From Taklimakanibacter sp021828105 (lineage in GTDB: Bacteria; Pseudomonadota; Alphaproteobacteria; Rhizobiales; Aestuariivirgaceae), in assembly GCA_021828105.1 (NCBI GenBank), contig JAKATG010000002.1:310001-374000 (forward strand): 64,000 bases of DNA, read 5' to 3'. Shown here one piece after another: positions 33,040 through 40,438 of the stretch (its first letter is position 1; every line of letters starts with the position of its first letter). A program made the position numbers and the translations under genes. The notes under the pieces were generated by a model that saw only the letters and a program-made list of their open reading frames with translations, searched no databases and was not told the DNA's origin.

Positions 33040-33351
33040 ATGTTGCCGAAGTCTGTCCGGCGCACCGCTTTCATGGCCGTCGCCGTTCTTTTCGCCTTCA
33101 CCACCCCAAGCCACGCGCAATTCGCCATGTGCGGCGAGCGCGCGGCGATCATCGATCAGCTCAAGACCAAATACCAGGAAAGCCGCCAGGCGGTCGGCCT
33201 CATCTCGACCAATGGCGCGGCCGAGCTCTATGTCTCGGAGAAAGGCACCTGGACGATGCTGGTGACATTGGCCAGCGGCAAGAGCTGCATCATCGCCGCC
33301 GGCCATAGCTGGGACTCCTCGCCGACCCTGGCGCAAGGCACCGGCATCTGA
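33040..33351 (+). CDS. small secreted protein, family copy 1
   Basis: 103 aa with a signal peptide ending in PSHA, mature part starting QFAMCGERAAIIDQLKTKYQ. The core is SEKGTWTMLVTLASGKSCIIA; two Cys (N- and C-terminal) may form a disulfide. The start is chosen at 33040 because GGAGG lies 8 bases upstream. It is a clear paralogue of the protein at 36072-36383 (same length, KYQES, GTWTM, AAG-x-x-W-D) and of the fragment at 35788. Function unknown. Confidence 0.75.
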   Translation: MLPKSVRRTAFMAVAVLFAFTTPSHAQFAMCGERAAIIDQLKTKYQESRQAVGLISTNGAAELYVSEKGTWTMLVTLASGKSCIIAAGHSWDSSPTLAQGTGI

Positions 33352-33354
33352 GCG

Positions 33355-33672
33355 TCAGGGTCGCACAACGATGCGGCCCTTCATGTTGGGATGAAAGCGG
33401 CAGTAATAGTCGACGGCTCCCGCCTGCTCCATGACCACGCTGCCTGATTTCTTCGGCGGCAGCATGACCTCGAAGCCGCCCTTCACCGTGGCGGTGTGCG
33501 CGAAGACATCATTGTTGATCCATTCGATCGTGTCGCCTGGCTTCGCCTCGATCTCGGTCGGCGAGAAGGCCATCTTGTCGATGGTGACGCGGAGCGTCTG
33601 CGCTTTGGCCGTGCCGGCGCCGATGGGGAGCGCCAGCACGACCCCGAGCAGCATATGCCGTCTCGTGAGCAT
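33355..33672 (-). CDS. periplasmic cupredoxin-like protein
   Basis: 105 aa. Signal peptide RRHMLLGVVLALPIGAGTAKA, with a twin-Arg that could mean Tat export, then a plastocyanin/amicyanin-like domain: IDKMAFSPTEIEAKPGDTIE, FAHTATVKGG and YYCRFHPNMKGRIVV, giving the copper ligands His, Cys, His and Met of a type 1 site. The start at 33672 follows AAAGGAAAC. It is the third gene behind an ECF sigma factor and DUF4142 gene on the same strand, with a palindromic repeat between. Electron carrier or copper stress role is likely. Confidence 0.87.
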   Translation of the reverse strand: MLTRRHMLLGVVLALPIGAGTAKAQTLRVTIDKMAFSPTEIEAKPGDTIEWINNDVFAHTATVKGGFEVMLPPKKSGSVVMEQAGAVDYYCRFHPNMKGRIVVRP

Positions 33673-33684
33673 GAAGTTTCCTTT

Positions 33685-33733
33685 GCGCATCGGATTATCC
33701 GAAAACCGGTTTCCACTTTTCGGTCCGATGCGC
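33685..33733. repeat. small palindromic intergenic repeat, copy 2
   Basis: A 49-bp palindrome with perfect 10-bp ends (GCGCATCGGA and TCCGATGCGC). Its core shares CGAAAACCGGT and CCACTTTTCGG with the element at 1733-1777, though the arms differ, so arms and core have changed together to keep pairing. It lies between the cupredoxin and DUF4142 genes, touching the stop of the latter, and could act as an mRNA 3' structure. Confidence 0.75.
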
Positions 33734-34257
33734 TATTTTATCTCGCTCGCGACATGCTCGGCATGCTGCTCATGGCCCTGGAAGATCTTCAGGCCGGTCT
33801 CGAGCAGGCTCTTGAGCTCGCCATTGCTGGCGGAAGGGATGAGCAGGGTCTGGAGCGCCCCGTTCACCTGCTTGTGGTAGGCGACCTCATTGTCGACATA
33901 GGCCTTGTCATAGGCCGCACCATCGAGCTTGGCGAGCTTCTCGCGCGTGTCGGAGGCCGCCTTCGACAGCGACTGGCTGGTGGCGTTGTCCTCGGGCGTG
34001 ACATTGAGCTTCGTCACCAAAGCGAGCGCCAGCTTGTTGACCTCTTCGTGGTCGCGCACCATGTCCTCGGCAAAGGCGACGACCGCCTTGTTCTTGGACT
34101 TGGCGATGGCCTGCTTCGCCGCCTCGATGTCGATTACGCCGGCGGTGTAGGCGATATGAGCGATCTGAGGATCGCTCGGCTTGTCGGCTGAATGGGCCAG
34201 GGGGGCTGCGCCCAAGAGGCACAAAGCGGCGAGCGCCGCAATCGGTCGGATATGCAT
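33733..34257 (-). CDS. DUF4142 domain secreted protein
   Basis: 174 aa with a signal peptide (to LAHSADKP) and a helical, ferritin-like domain: DPQIAHIAYTAGVIDIEAAK, the AEDMVRDHEEVNKLA block, YHKQVNGALQTLLIP and FQGHEQHAEHVA. The spaced His residues are typical of DUF4142, which is found in envelope-stress and general-stress operons. The start at 34257 follows AAGGAGACTCCC. It lies directly downstream of the ECF sigma gene and may be a target of that factor. Confidence 0.88.
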   Translation of the reverse strand: MHIRPIAALAALCLLGAAPLAHSADKPSDPQIAHIAYTAGVIDIEAAKQAIAKSKNKAVVAFAEDMVRDHEEVNKLALALVTKLNVTPEDNATSQSLSKAASDTREKLAKLDGAAYDKAYVDNEVAYHKQVNGALQTLLIPSASNGELKSLLETGLKIFQGHEQHAEHVASEIK

Positions 34258-34354
34258 GGGAGTCTCCTTCATCCGGTTGACAAGAAACCACCGGAGCGTC
34301 GTGTTCAGTAACGATGATTGGATGCCGGGCGGACGAAAAGGTTCCCGAAGGGAC

Positions 34355-35035
34355 TCACTCGGAGAAGCCGAGCCGTTTCATCACCGCGGCCGTCAGGCGC
34401 TCGCAGCGCCGCCCGGCGAAGGGAAAGGCATCGAGCAGGATGGGTCCGATACGCTCGTCGATTTGCTTGCGCACCAGATCGCGGGCGCGATGCAGCCGGG
34501 TCTTCACCGTCTGCGGCTTGAGCTGCAGGAGGTCGGCGGTTTCCTCGATGCTCAAGCCTTCGATCACGCGGGCGACGAACACGGTGCGATAGACATCGGG
34601 GAGAGCATCGGTCGCCTGCTCGACAACCTTCAGGATCTGTCTCTGGGCCATGGTGCGCTCCGGATCGTCGCCGCTCGCCGCGAGCGGAAACGGGATGATG
34701 CGCGCATCGCTCATGGGCTCGCTCATGATCACCGTGGCGGCACGACGCTTCCGGCGCAAGCGGCCGAGCGCCTCGTTGATGGCGATGCGGGAAAGCCATG
34801 TCGCGAGCGATGCTTCGCCGCGAAAGGAGGCGAGATGGGCGAAGGCCGTCACATAGGTCTCCTGGACGACATCTTCCGCCTCGCTGTCATTGCGCATGAT
34901 GCTGCGGGCCAGGCGATAGAGCTTCTGGTTGTGCATCCGCATGATGGCGCGGAAGGCGCCGGCATCGCGGGCCTGGGCCCGCAAGGCCAGTTCCAGATCG
35001 CCAGGGGCTCTTATGTCCGGTTGCAGCTGCGGCAT
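34355..35035 (-). CDS. ECF family RNA polymerase sigma factor
   Basis: 226 aa. Region 2 is seen as FRAIMRMHNQKLYRLARSIM with NDSEAEDVVQETYVTAFAHL, and region 4 as YRTVFVARVIEGLSIEETAD with LKPQTVKTRLHRARDLVRK. These are standard for extracytoplasmic-function sigma factors of the RpoE-like type. An anti-sigma factor is not adjacent. The following genes, DUF4142 and cupredoxin, are on the same strand and could be its regulon. The C-terminal 30 residues (LDAFPFAGRRCERLTAAVMK) contain a Cys and extend past region 4. Confidence 0.93.
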   Translation of the reverse strand: MPQLQPDIRAPGDLELALRAQARDAGAFRAIMRMHNQKLYRLARSIMRNDSEAEDVVQETYVTAFAHLASFRGEASLATWLSRIAINEALGRLRRKRRAATVIMSEPMSDARIIPFPLAASGDDPERTMAQRQILKVVEQATDALPDVYRTVFVARVIEGLSIEETADLLQLKPQTVKTRLHRARDLVRKQIDERIGPILLDAFPFAGRRCERLTAAVMKRLGFSE

Positions 35036-35089
35036 GGCTAACTCCTTACCATTGGATGCGCCATCATGGAAAAGGTTCCCGGAAAACCG

Positions 35090-35731
35090 TCATCGCCCGA
35101 TCGAGGAGAGGAATTCGGCCCTGAGGGCGGCATCGTCCCGGAAGGCTCCCAGCATGCGCCGGGTCACCATGCGGCTGCCATGGGCGCGGATGCCGCGCGA
35201 CGTCATGCAGCCATGCTCGGCCACCAGCACGACGGCAACCCCGCCGGGACTGAGGGCACGGTCGATGGCGGACGCGATGTCGCCGGTCAGGCGCTCCTGG
35301 ATCTGCAGGCGGCGGGCGCAGGCATCGACCAGCCGCGCGAGCTTCGAGATGCCCACTACGCGGCGGCCCGGCAAATAGGCGACATGCGCCTTGCCGGTGA
35401 TCGCCGCCAGATGATGCTCGCAGACCGAATGAAACGGGATGTCATGCAGCTCGACCATCTGATCATAATTGCCGGTCTCATCGAAGCTGCGCTGCAGAAG
35501 GGTCGCCGGGTCCCGGTCATAGCCGCTGAACCATTCTTCATAGGCGCGGATGACCCGTTGCGGCGTATCGCTCAAGCCAGGCCGCGCCGGATTGTCGCCG
35601 GCCCAGCGAATGAGCGTCCGCACCGCCGCCTCGGCCTCGGCGCGTGTCGGCCGCTCCTGATCGGCAAAGCTTTCTTCCTTGCGCCGGCTCGCGGCATTCG
35701 CAGGCATATCCATCGGCTTCTCCATCATCAC
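35090..35731 (-). CDS. folE: GTP cyclohydrolase I
   Basis: 213 aa enzyme making 7,8-dihydroneopterin triphosphate from GTP, first step of folate (and biopterin) synthesis. Zinc site Cys and His in HSVCEHHLAAITGKAHVAYL and the distal Cys in EHGCMTSRGIRAHGS are present, as is the VVGISKLARLVDACARRLQI (QERLT) block. The first codons (MMMEKPM) offer several ATG starts. The pabA/B/C genes for the p-aminobenzoate branch are at 51997-54784. The gene is followed by, and convergent in part with, a truncated secreted-protein copy. Confidence 0.96.
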   Translation of the reverse strand: MMMEKPMDMPANAASRRKEESFADQERPTRAEAEAAVRTLIRWAGDNPARPGLSDTPQRVIRAYEEWFSGYDRDPATLLQRSFDETGNYDQMVELHDIPFHSVCEHHLAAITGKAHVAYLPGRRVVGISKLARLVDACARRLQIQERLTGDIASAIDRALSPGGVAVVLVAEHGCMTSRGIRAHGSRMVTRRMLGAFRDDAALRAEFLSSIGR

Positions 35732-35787
35732 ACGGAGTGATTAGATGCCGCTCGGCGGGTTTGGTTCCCGCATTGCATGAAGTCCAG

Positions 35788-35979
35788 ATGAACGGGCCAT
35801 TCAGGGTGATTGCGCATCATTGTCGCGTCATCAACGAGAAGGCCGTGCTGGAAGTCTATCTCTCGCGCAAGGGCACGTGGACGATGCTGGTGACCGATCC
35901 CTCGGGCATCACCTGCATTCTCGCGGCCGGCGATGCCTGGGACGAAGCGCCGATGCTGGCGCAGCGCACGGGAATCTAA
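35788..35979 (+). pseudogene. truncated copy of the small secreted-protein family
   Basis: 63 codons that match only the C-terminal part of the proteins at 33040 and 36072: VINEKAVLEVYLSRKGTWTM, then LVTDPSGITCILAAGDAWDEAPMLAQRTGI in pieces. It lacks the signal peptide and the first conserved Cys region. The open frame runs upstream into the reverse strand of folE without any likeness, and no good ribosome site precedes the ATG at 35788. I read it as a broken copy. It ends 92 bases before the intact copy at 36072. Confidence 0.65.
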
Positions 35980-36031
35980 ATCGGCGAAAGAGGAACTTTC
36001 GCAGGGCATCACGCATTAGCTTGCAGATCAT

Positions 36032-36061
36032 TTGCCTGTCTTGCTTTTTTACGACAGGCAA
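36032..36061 (+). promoter_or_regulatory. leader hairpin next to ribosome site
   Basis: TTGCCTGTC (36032-36040) pairs perfectly with GACAGGCAA (36053-36061), leaving a 12-base loop with six T. The last two A of the right arm begin the AAGGAG ribosome site of the gene at 36072, so the hairpin could hinder or tune translation. It could also be a terminator of the upstream fragment, although the T run is in the loop and not after the stem. Confidence 0.45.
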
Positions 36062-36071
36062 GGAGAGTCCA

Positions 36072-36383
36072 ATGCGTAGGATATCAAAACTTGCGTGCGC
36101 TTTTGCGATGTGCACGTTCGCCTTGAGTGCAACGGCTTCCGCTCAAACGCCGCAGCAGCAATGCGCGCCGCGCAACGAAGTCGTCAAGGTGCTGAACGCC
36201 AAATACCAGGAGAGCCAGCGGGCGCTGGGGCTCATCAATGAAAAAGCGATGATGGAAGTCTATATTTCGCCGGCCGGCACCTGGACTATGGTGGTCACCA
36301 ACGAGGCCGGTATCGCCTGCGTGCTCGCCGCCGGCGAAGCGTGGGACGAGATGCCGGCAAAGGCCTTGGGCCCCGCGAGCTGA
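36072..36383 (+). CDS. small secreted protein, family copy 3
   Basis: 103 aa: signal peptide ending in ATASA, mature QTPQQQCAPRNEVVKVLNAK, and the family core MMEVYISPAGTWTMVVTNEA followed by CVLAAGEAWDEMP. It has the same length and two Cys as copy 1 and is closest to the truncated copy 2 in the INEKA part. AAGGAGAG precedes the ATG, with a hairpin upstream. The family has no function that I recognise; the export signal and Cys pair suggest a periplasmic or extracellular role. Confidence 0.75.
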   Translation: MRRISKLACAFAMCTFALSATASAQTPQQQCAPRNEVVKVLNAKYQESQRALGLINEKAMMEVYISPAGTWTMVVTNEAGIACVLAAGEAWDEMPAKALGPAS

Positions 36384-36423
36384 GCCCCGTTGCGCCCGGG
36401 CCCGCGGCACGCCATAAGGCCGC

Positions 36424-37518
36424 ATGGGGTTCTGGGCGGATTATCAGCATAAGATCGAGAATGGAGCGATCAAGCCGGACGAGGCGCAGGCCTTCGTCGC
36501 GCGCAAGCTCGACACGCTGGCCGTCGCACTTGCAGACTATGACCCGCATCCCGCAGGTTTCCTCGCCCGTTTGATCGGACGCGAGAACGGCCCGGCGCCC
36601 AGAGGCCTTTACATCCAGGGCGATGTCGGGCGCGGCAAGACCATGCTGATGGACATGTTCTATGCGGCGGTGACCGTCGCGCCCAAACGGCGCGTGCATT
36701 TCCATGCCTTCATGCAGGACATCCATGCCCGTCTGCATCGGGCGCGCCGCCATTCCAAGGATCCGCTCAAGGACGTGGCGCAGGCGGTCGCGGCGGAGGC
36801 GACGCTTCTCTGCCTCGATGAGATGCAGATCGCCGATATTGCCGATGCGATGATCGTCGGGCGCCTGTTCGAGATCCTTTTCGCGCGCGGCACCGTGGTG
36901 GTGACGACGTCCAACCTGAAGCCCGACGATCTCTATACGGACGGCCTCAACCGCCAGCTCTTTGTGCCCTTCATTCGCCTCATCGAAGAGAAGCTCGATG
37001 TCGTGACGCTTCAAAGCCCGACCGATTACCGGCTCGGGCGGGTGAAGGGACACGAGACCTTCATCCATCCGCTCTCGCCCGAGGCCGACCGCAAGCTTCA
37101 GGAATTGTGGGAAAGGCTCACCGACACGGAAAGGGGCGCGCCCAGGACGCTCGACGTGCTCGGCCGGCAGCTCGCCGTCCCGCAAGCGGCACATGGCGCG
37201 GCGCGCTTCACTTTCGCCGATCTCTGCGAGGCGCCCCTGGGGCCGCCCGACTATCTCGCCATCGCCGGGAATTTCGGCGCGGTGTTCATCGAGCACATCC
37301 CCGTCCTGACGCCCCGCTACCGCAATCCGTCGAAGCGTTTCATCCTGATGATCGACACGCTCTATGACGGGCGTACCCGGCTCGTTGCCTCGGCCGCAGC
37401 ACCCCCCGAGGCGCTCTACAGCGAGGGCCATCACATTAAGGAATTCGCGCGTACGGTTTCGCGCCTCAAGGAAATGCAGTCCGCCTCCTGGTGGGGTGCA
37501 AAAATCGTCGAAACTTGA
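36424..37518 (+). CDS. zapE: cell division protein ZapE (AFG1-like ATPase)
   Basis: 364 aa AAA-type ATPase. Walker A is GDVGRGKTMLMDMFY near residue 66, Walker B LCLDEMQIADIADAMI, followed by TTSNLKPDDLYTDGLNRQLF, all characteristic of the ZapE/AFG1 family. ZapE acts at the division ring in E. coli; mitochondrial AFG1 takes part in membrane protein quality control. The gene stands directly upstream of mdh, as often seen in alphaproteobacteria, 130 bases away. Confidence 0.94.
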   Translation: MGFWADYQHKIENGAIKPDEAQAFVARKLDTLAVALADYDPHPAGFLARLIGRENGPAPRGLYIQGDVGRGKTMLMDMFYAAVTVAPKRRVHFHAFMQDIHARLHRARRHSKDPLKDVAQAVAAEATLLCLDEMQIADIADAMIVGRLFEILFARGTVVVTTSNLKPDDLYTDGLNRQLFVPFIRLIEEKLDVVTLQSPTDYRLGRVKGHETFIHPLSPEADRKLQELWERLTDTERGAPRTLDVLGRQLAVPQAAHGAARFTFADLCEAPLGPPDYLAIAGNFGAVFIEHIPVLTPRYRNPSKRFILMIDTLYDGRTRLVASAAAPPEALYSEGHHIKEFARTVSRLKEMQSASWWGAKIVET

Positions 37519-37648
37519 CGTTTTGGTCAGGAATCAAGTCTTGATGCTGTCACGCCGGGGGAGTACAGCTTGCGTCGCTTTTGCACTGCGAAAGGGCGCG
37601 CGTGATCTCTGGGGAACGCGTTGACCTGCGCGTCACAGGGAAATCGAA

Positions 37649-38611
37649 ATGGCACGAAACAAAATTGCGCTGATCGGCGGTGGCATGATCGGCGGGACTC
37701 TCGCACATCTGGCCGCCTTGAAGGAGCTGGGCGACATCACGGTTTTCGACATCGCCGAGGGCCTGCCGCAGGGAAAATCGCTCGATATCGCGCAATCCGG
37801 CCCGGTCGAAGGGTTCGATGCCAAGCTTTCCGGCACCAACAGATATGAAGCGATCGAGGGCGCCGATGTGGTGATCGTCACGGCGGGCGTGCCGCGCAAG
37901 CCCGGCATGAGCCGCGACGACCTGCTCGAGATCAATCTCAAGGTCATGGCGCAGGTCGGCGCCGGCATCGCCAAATACGCGCCCAAGGCCTTCGTCATCT
38001 GCATCACCAACCCGCTCGACGTGATGGTCTGGGCCTTGCAGAAATATTCCAATCTTCCCGCCAATAAGGTGGTCGGCATGGCGGGCGTGCTCGATTCCGC
38101 CCGCTTCCGGCATTTCCTCGCCGAGGAGTTCAACGTGTCGGTCGAGGACGTGACCGGTTTCGTGCTCGGCGGCCATGGCGACTCGATGGTGCCGCTGACG
38201 CGCTATTCGACGGTGGCCGGCATCCCGGTGCCCGATCTCGTCCAGATGAAATGGACGACGCAGCAGCGCATCGACCAGATCGTGCAGCGCACCCGCGACG
38301 GCGGGGCCGAGATCGTCGGCCTGCTCAAGACGGGCTCGGCCTATTATGCGCCCGCGACGTCGGCGATCGCGATGGCCGATTCCTATCTCAAGGACAAGAA
38401 GCGCGTGCTGCCCTGCGCCGCCCAGCTCAACGGACAATATGGCGTCGATAATCTCTATGTCGGCGTGCCGGTGGTGATCGGCGCCAACGGCGTCGAGCGC
38501 ATCGTCGAGATCAGGCTCGATTCGGAAGAGAAGATCGCATTCAAGAAGTCGGTCGATGCGGTGAAGAGCCTGATGGACGCGGCGAAGAAGATCGCCCCCG
38601 ATCTCGCGTGA
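37649..38611 (+). CDS. mdh: malate dehydrogenase
   Basis: 320 aa NAD-dependent enzyme of the lactate-dehydrogenase-like type (as in Bacillus), oxidising malate to oxaloacetate in the TCA cycle. NAD fold GGGMIGGTLAHLAALKELG, VTAGVPRKPGMSRDDLLEIN (substrate loop with Arg), and the catalytic His in LGGHGDSMVPLTRYS are clear. First gene of the TCA block: mdh, sucC, (cupin), sucD, sucA, sucB, lpd. The promoter should lie in 37519-37648. Confidence 0.97.
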   Translation: MARNKIALIGGGMIGGTLAHLAALKELGDITVFDIAEGLPQGKSLDIAQSGPVEGFDAKLSGTNRYEAIEGADVVIVTAGVPRKPGMSRDDLLEINLKVMAQVGAGIAKYAPKAFVICITNPLDVMVWALQKYSNLPANKVVGMAGVLDSARFRHFLAEEFNVSVEDVTGFVLGGHGDSMVPLTRYSTVAGIPVPDLVQMKWTTQQRIDQIVQRTRDGGAEIVGLLKTGSAYYAPATSAIAMADSYLKDKKRVLPCAAQLNGQYGVDNLYVGVPVVIGANGVERIVEIRLDSEEKIAFKKSVDAVKSLMDAAKKIAPDLA

Positions 38612-38635
38612 CGTGACTGAAAGAAGAGAGCGGCC

Positions 38636-39808
38636 ATGAACATTCACGAATATCAGGCCAAGCAGGTTCTCAAGGCCTATGGCGTGCCGGTGGCGAAAGG
38701 CCTTCCCGCCTTCACGGTCGATGAGGCGGTGAAGGTGGCGCAGGAGCAGGGCGGCCCGGTCTGGGTGGTCAAGGCGCAGATCCATGCCGGCGGCCGCGGC
38801 AAGGCCGGCGGCGTCAAGGTGGTCAAATCCCTCGATGACGTGAAGAGCGAAGCCAAGCGGCTCCTGGGCTCGACGCTCGTCACCCATCAGACGGGGCCTC
38901 AGGGCAAGGTGGTGCAGCGGCTCTATGTCGAAGAGGGCTCGGCCATCGACAAGGAGTTCTACCTGGCGCTCCTCGTCGACCGCGAGACTTCCCGGCTCGC
39001 TTTCGTCGTCTCGACCGAAGGCGGCATGGATATCGAGAAAGTGGCGCATGACACGCCGGAGAAGATCGTCACCGTCTCGATCGATCCCGCCACCAATATC
39101 TGCCCGCATCACGTGCGCTCGATCGCCAAGGCGCTGAAGCTGCCCTTAGGTGGCCCGCAACAGAAGCAGCTCGCCAAGCTCGTCTCCGACTTGTATCGCG
39201 CCTTCGTCGACAAAGATATGAGCCTGCTCGAGATCAATCCGCTGATCGTCACCAAGGCCGGCGACATCCTCTGCCTCGACGCCAAGATCAATTTCGACAG
39301 CAACGCGCTCGACCGCCATCCCGACATCAAGGAACTGCGCGATCTCAGCGAAGAGGATCCCAAGGAGATCGAGGCGTCGAAATTCGATCTCTCCTATGTC
39401 GCGCTCGACGGGACGATCGGCTGCATGGTGAACGGCGCCGGCCTCGCCATGGCGACCATGGACATCATCAAGCTCTATGGTTCGGAGCCGGCGAACTTCC
39501 TCGATGTCGGCGGGGGCGCCTCAAAGGAGAAGGTGGCGGCGGCGTTCAAGATCATCACCGCCGATCCCAAGGTGAAGGGCATCCTGGTCAACATCTTCGG
39601 CGGCATCATGAAATGCGACATCATCGCCGAAGGCGTGGTGGCGGCGGTGAAGGAAGTCGGCCTCAAGGTGCCGCTGGTCGTGCGCCTCGAGGGCACCAAT
39701 GTCGAGCTCGGCAAGCAGATCCTGCGCGACTCCAAGCTCAATGTGATCCCCGCCGATGATCTCGACGACGCGGCGCAGAAGATCGTGAAAGCGGTGGGGA
39801 AAGGGTGA
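38636..39808 (+). CDS. sucC: succinyl-CoA synthetase beta subunit
   Basis: 390 aa. ATP-grasp domain at the N-terminus (MNIHEYQAKQVLKAYGVPVA, KAQIHAGGRGKAGGVKV) and a C-terminal CoA-ligase domain (NFLDVGGGASKEKVAAAF, NIFGGIMKCDIIAEGV). It makes succinate and ATP or GTP from succinyl-CoA with SucD. It starts 24 bases after mdh. Unusually, sucD does not follow directly: 630 bases carrying a palindromic repeat and a cupin gene lie between. Confidence 0.97.
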   Translation: MNIHEYQAKQVLKAYGVPVAKGLPAFTVDEAVKVAQEQGGPVWVVKAQIHAGGRGKAGGVKVVKSLDDVKSEAKRLLGSTLVTHQTGPQGKVVQRLYVEEGSAIDKEFYLALLVDRETSRLAFVVSTEGGMDIEKVAHDTPEKIVTVSIDPATNICPHHVRSIAKALKLPLGGPQQKQLAKLVSDLYRAFVDKDMSLLEINPLIVTKAGDILCLDAKINFDSNALDRHPDIKELRDLSEEDPKEIEASKFDLSYVALDGTIGCMVNGAGLAMATMDIIKLYGSEPANFLDVGGGASKEKVAAAFKIITADPKVKGILVNIFGGIMKCDIIAEGVVAAVKEVGLKVPLVVRLEGTNVELGKQILRDSKLNVIPADDLDDAAQKIVKAVGKG

Positions 39809-39840
39809 TGGCGCGTCATCAACATCTCTCCCGAATTTTC

Positions 39841-39997
39841 CCTTCTCCCGCGCGCAGCGTGGGAGAAGGTGCCCGAAGGGCGGATGAGGGCTCTTTCTCA
39901 AAGCAGGCAAAGCTCTCAAAGGCCCTTCGTGTTGCAGGCAAAGAGCCCTCACCCGGCCTTCGGCCACCCTCTCCCATTGCTTCGCAACGGGAGAGGG
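39841..39997. repeat. composite palindromic repeat between sucC and cupin gene
   Basis: Three nested or adjacent stems: CCTTCTCCC/GGGAGAAGG (39841-39849 with 39861-39869), GAGGGCTCTTT/AAAGAGCCCTC (39886-39896 with 39940-39950), and CCCTCTCCC/GGGAGAGGG (39967-39975 with 39989-39997). The motif family (CTCCC...GGGAGAAGGTGCCCGAAGGGCGG) is recognisable from intergenic repeats of many Hyphomicrobiales and other proteobacteria. It lies within the TCA operon mRNA and may influence stability or read-through from sucC to sucD. Confidence 0.8.
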
Positions 39998-40058
39998 GGA
40001 AAGTCGGAGGCGCCCGCAAGGGGGAGGGGAATTTTGTGCAACCGACGAGGAGCGTTTG

Positions 40059-40430
40059 ATGCCCCCGCGCGCGATCAATCTCCTCGAAGCCGCCGACCGC
40101 AAGATCAGCAAGGTCTTCGATCCGCATATTGCGGGTGACGTGAACGACGCGCAGGCCAAGGTGGCGAAGTTCGGCGAGGCCTTCGACTGGCACGCGCATG
40201 AGCAGGAAGACGAGGCCTTCCTCGTCCTGCGCGGCCGGATCGCCATCGATTTCCGCGACGGCTCGGTCGAGCTCGCCGAGAATGATTTCATCGTCGTGCC
40301 GAAAGGCGTCGAGCACCGGCCGCGCTCGCTCACCAAAGAGCCGGTCGTGCTGATGTTCGAGCCGGCGACGACGCTCAATACCGGGAACGCCACAAGCGAT
40401 CTCACCGTCACTGATTTGAAGCGGCTTTAG
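40059..40430 (+). CDS. cupin domain protein inside the suc operon
   Basis: 123-aa single cupin: FDWHAHEQEDEAFLVLRGRI is the first cupin motif with metal ligands (His, His, Glu) and NDFIVVPKGVEHRP the second with the His. The start at 40059 (MPPRAINLLEAA) follows GAGGAGCG. It ends 8 bases before sucD on the same strand, so it is co-expressed with the TCA genes. Function unknown; insertion between sucC and sucD, next to a repeat, suggests acquisition. Confidence 0.87.
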   Translation: MPPRAINLLEAADRKISKVFDPHIAGDVNDAQAKVAKFGEAFDWHAHEQEDEAFLVLRGRIAIDFRDGSVELAENDFIVVPKGVEHRPRSLTKEPVVLMFEPATTLNTGNATSDLTVTDLKRL

Positions 40431-40438
40431 GGAGCAGA

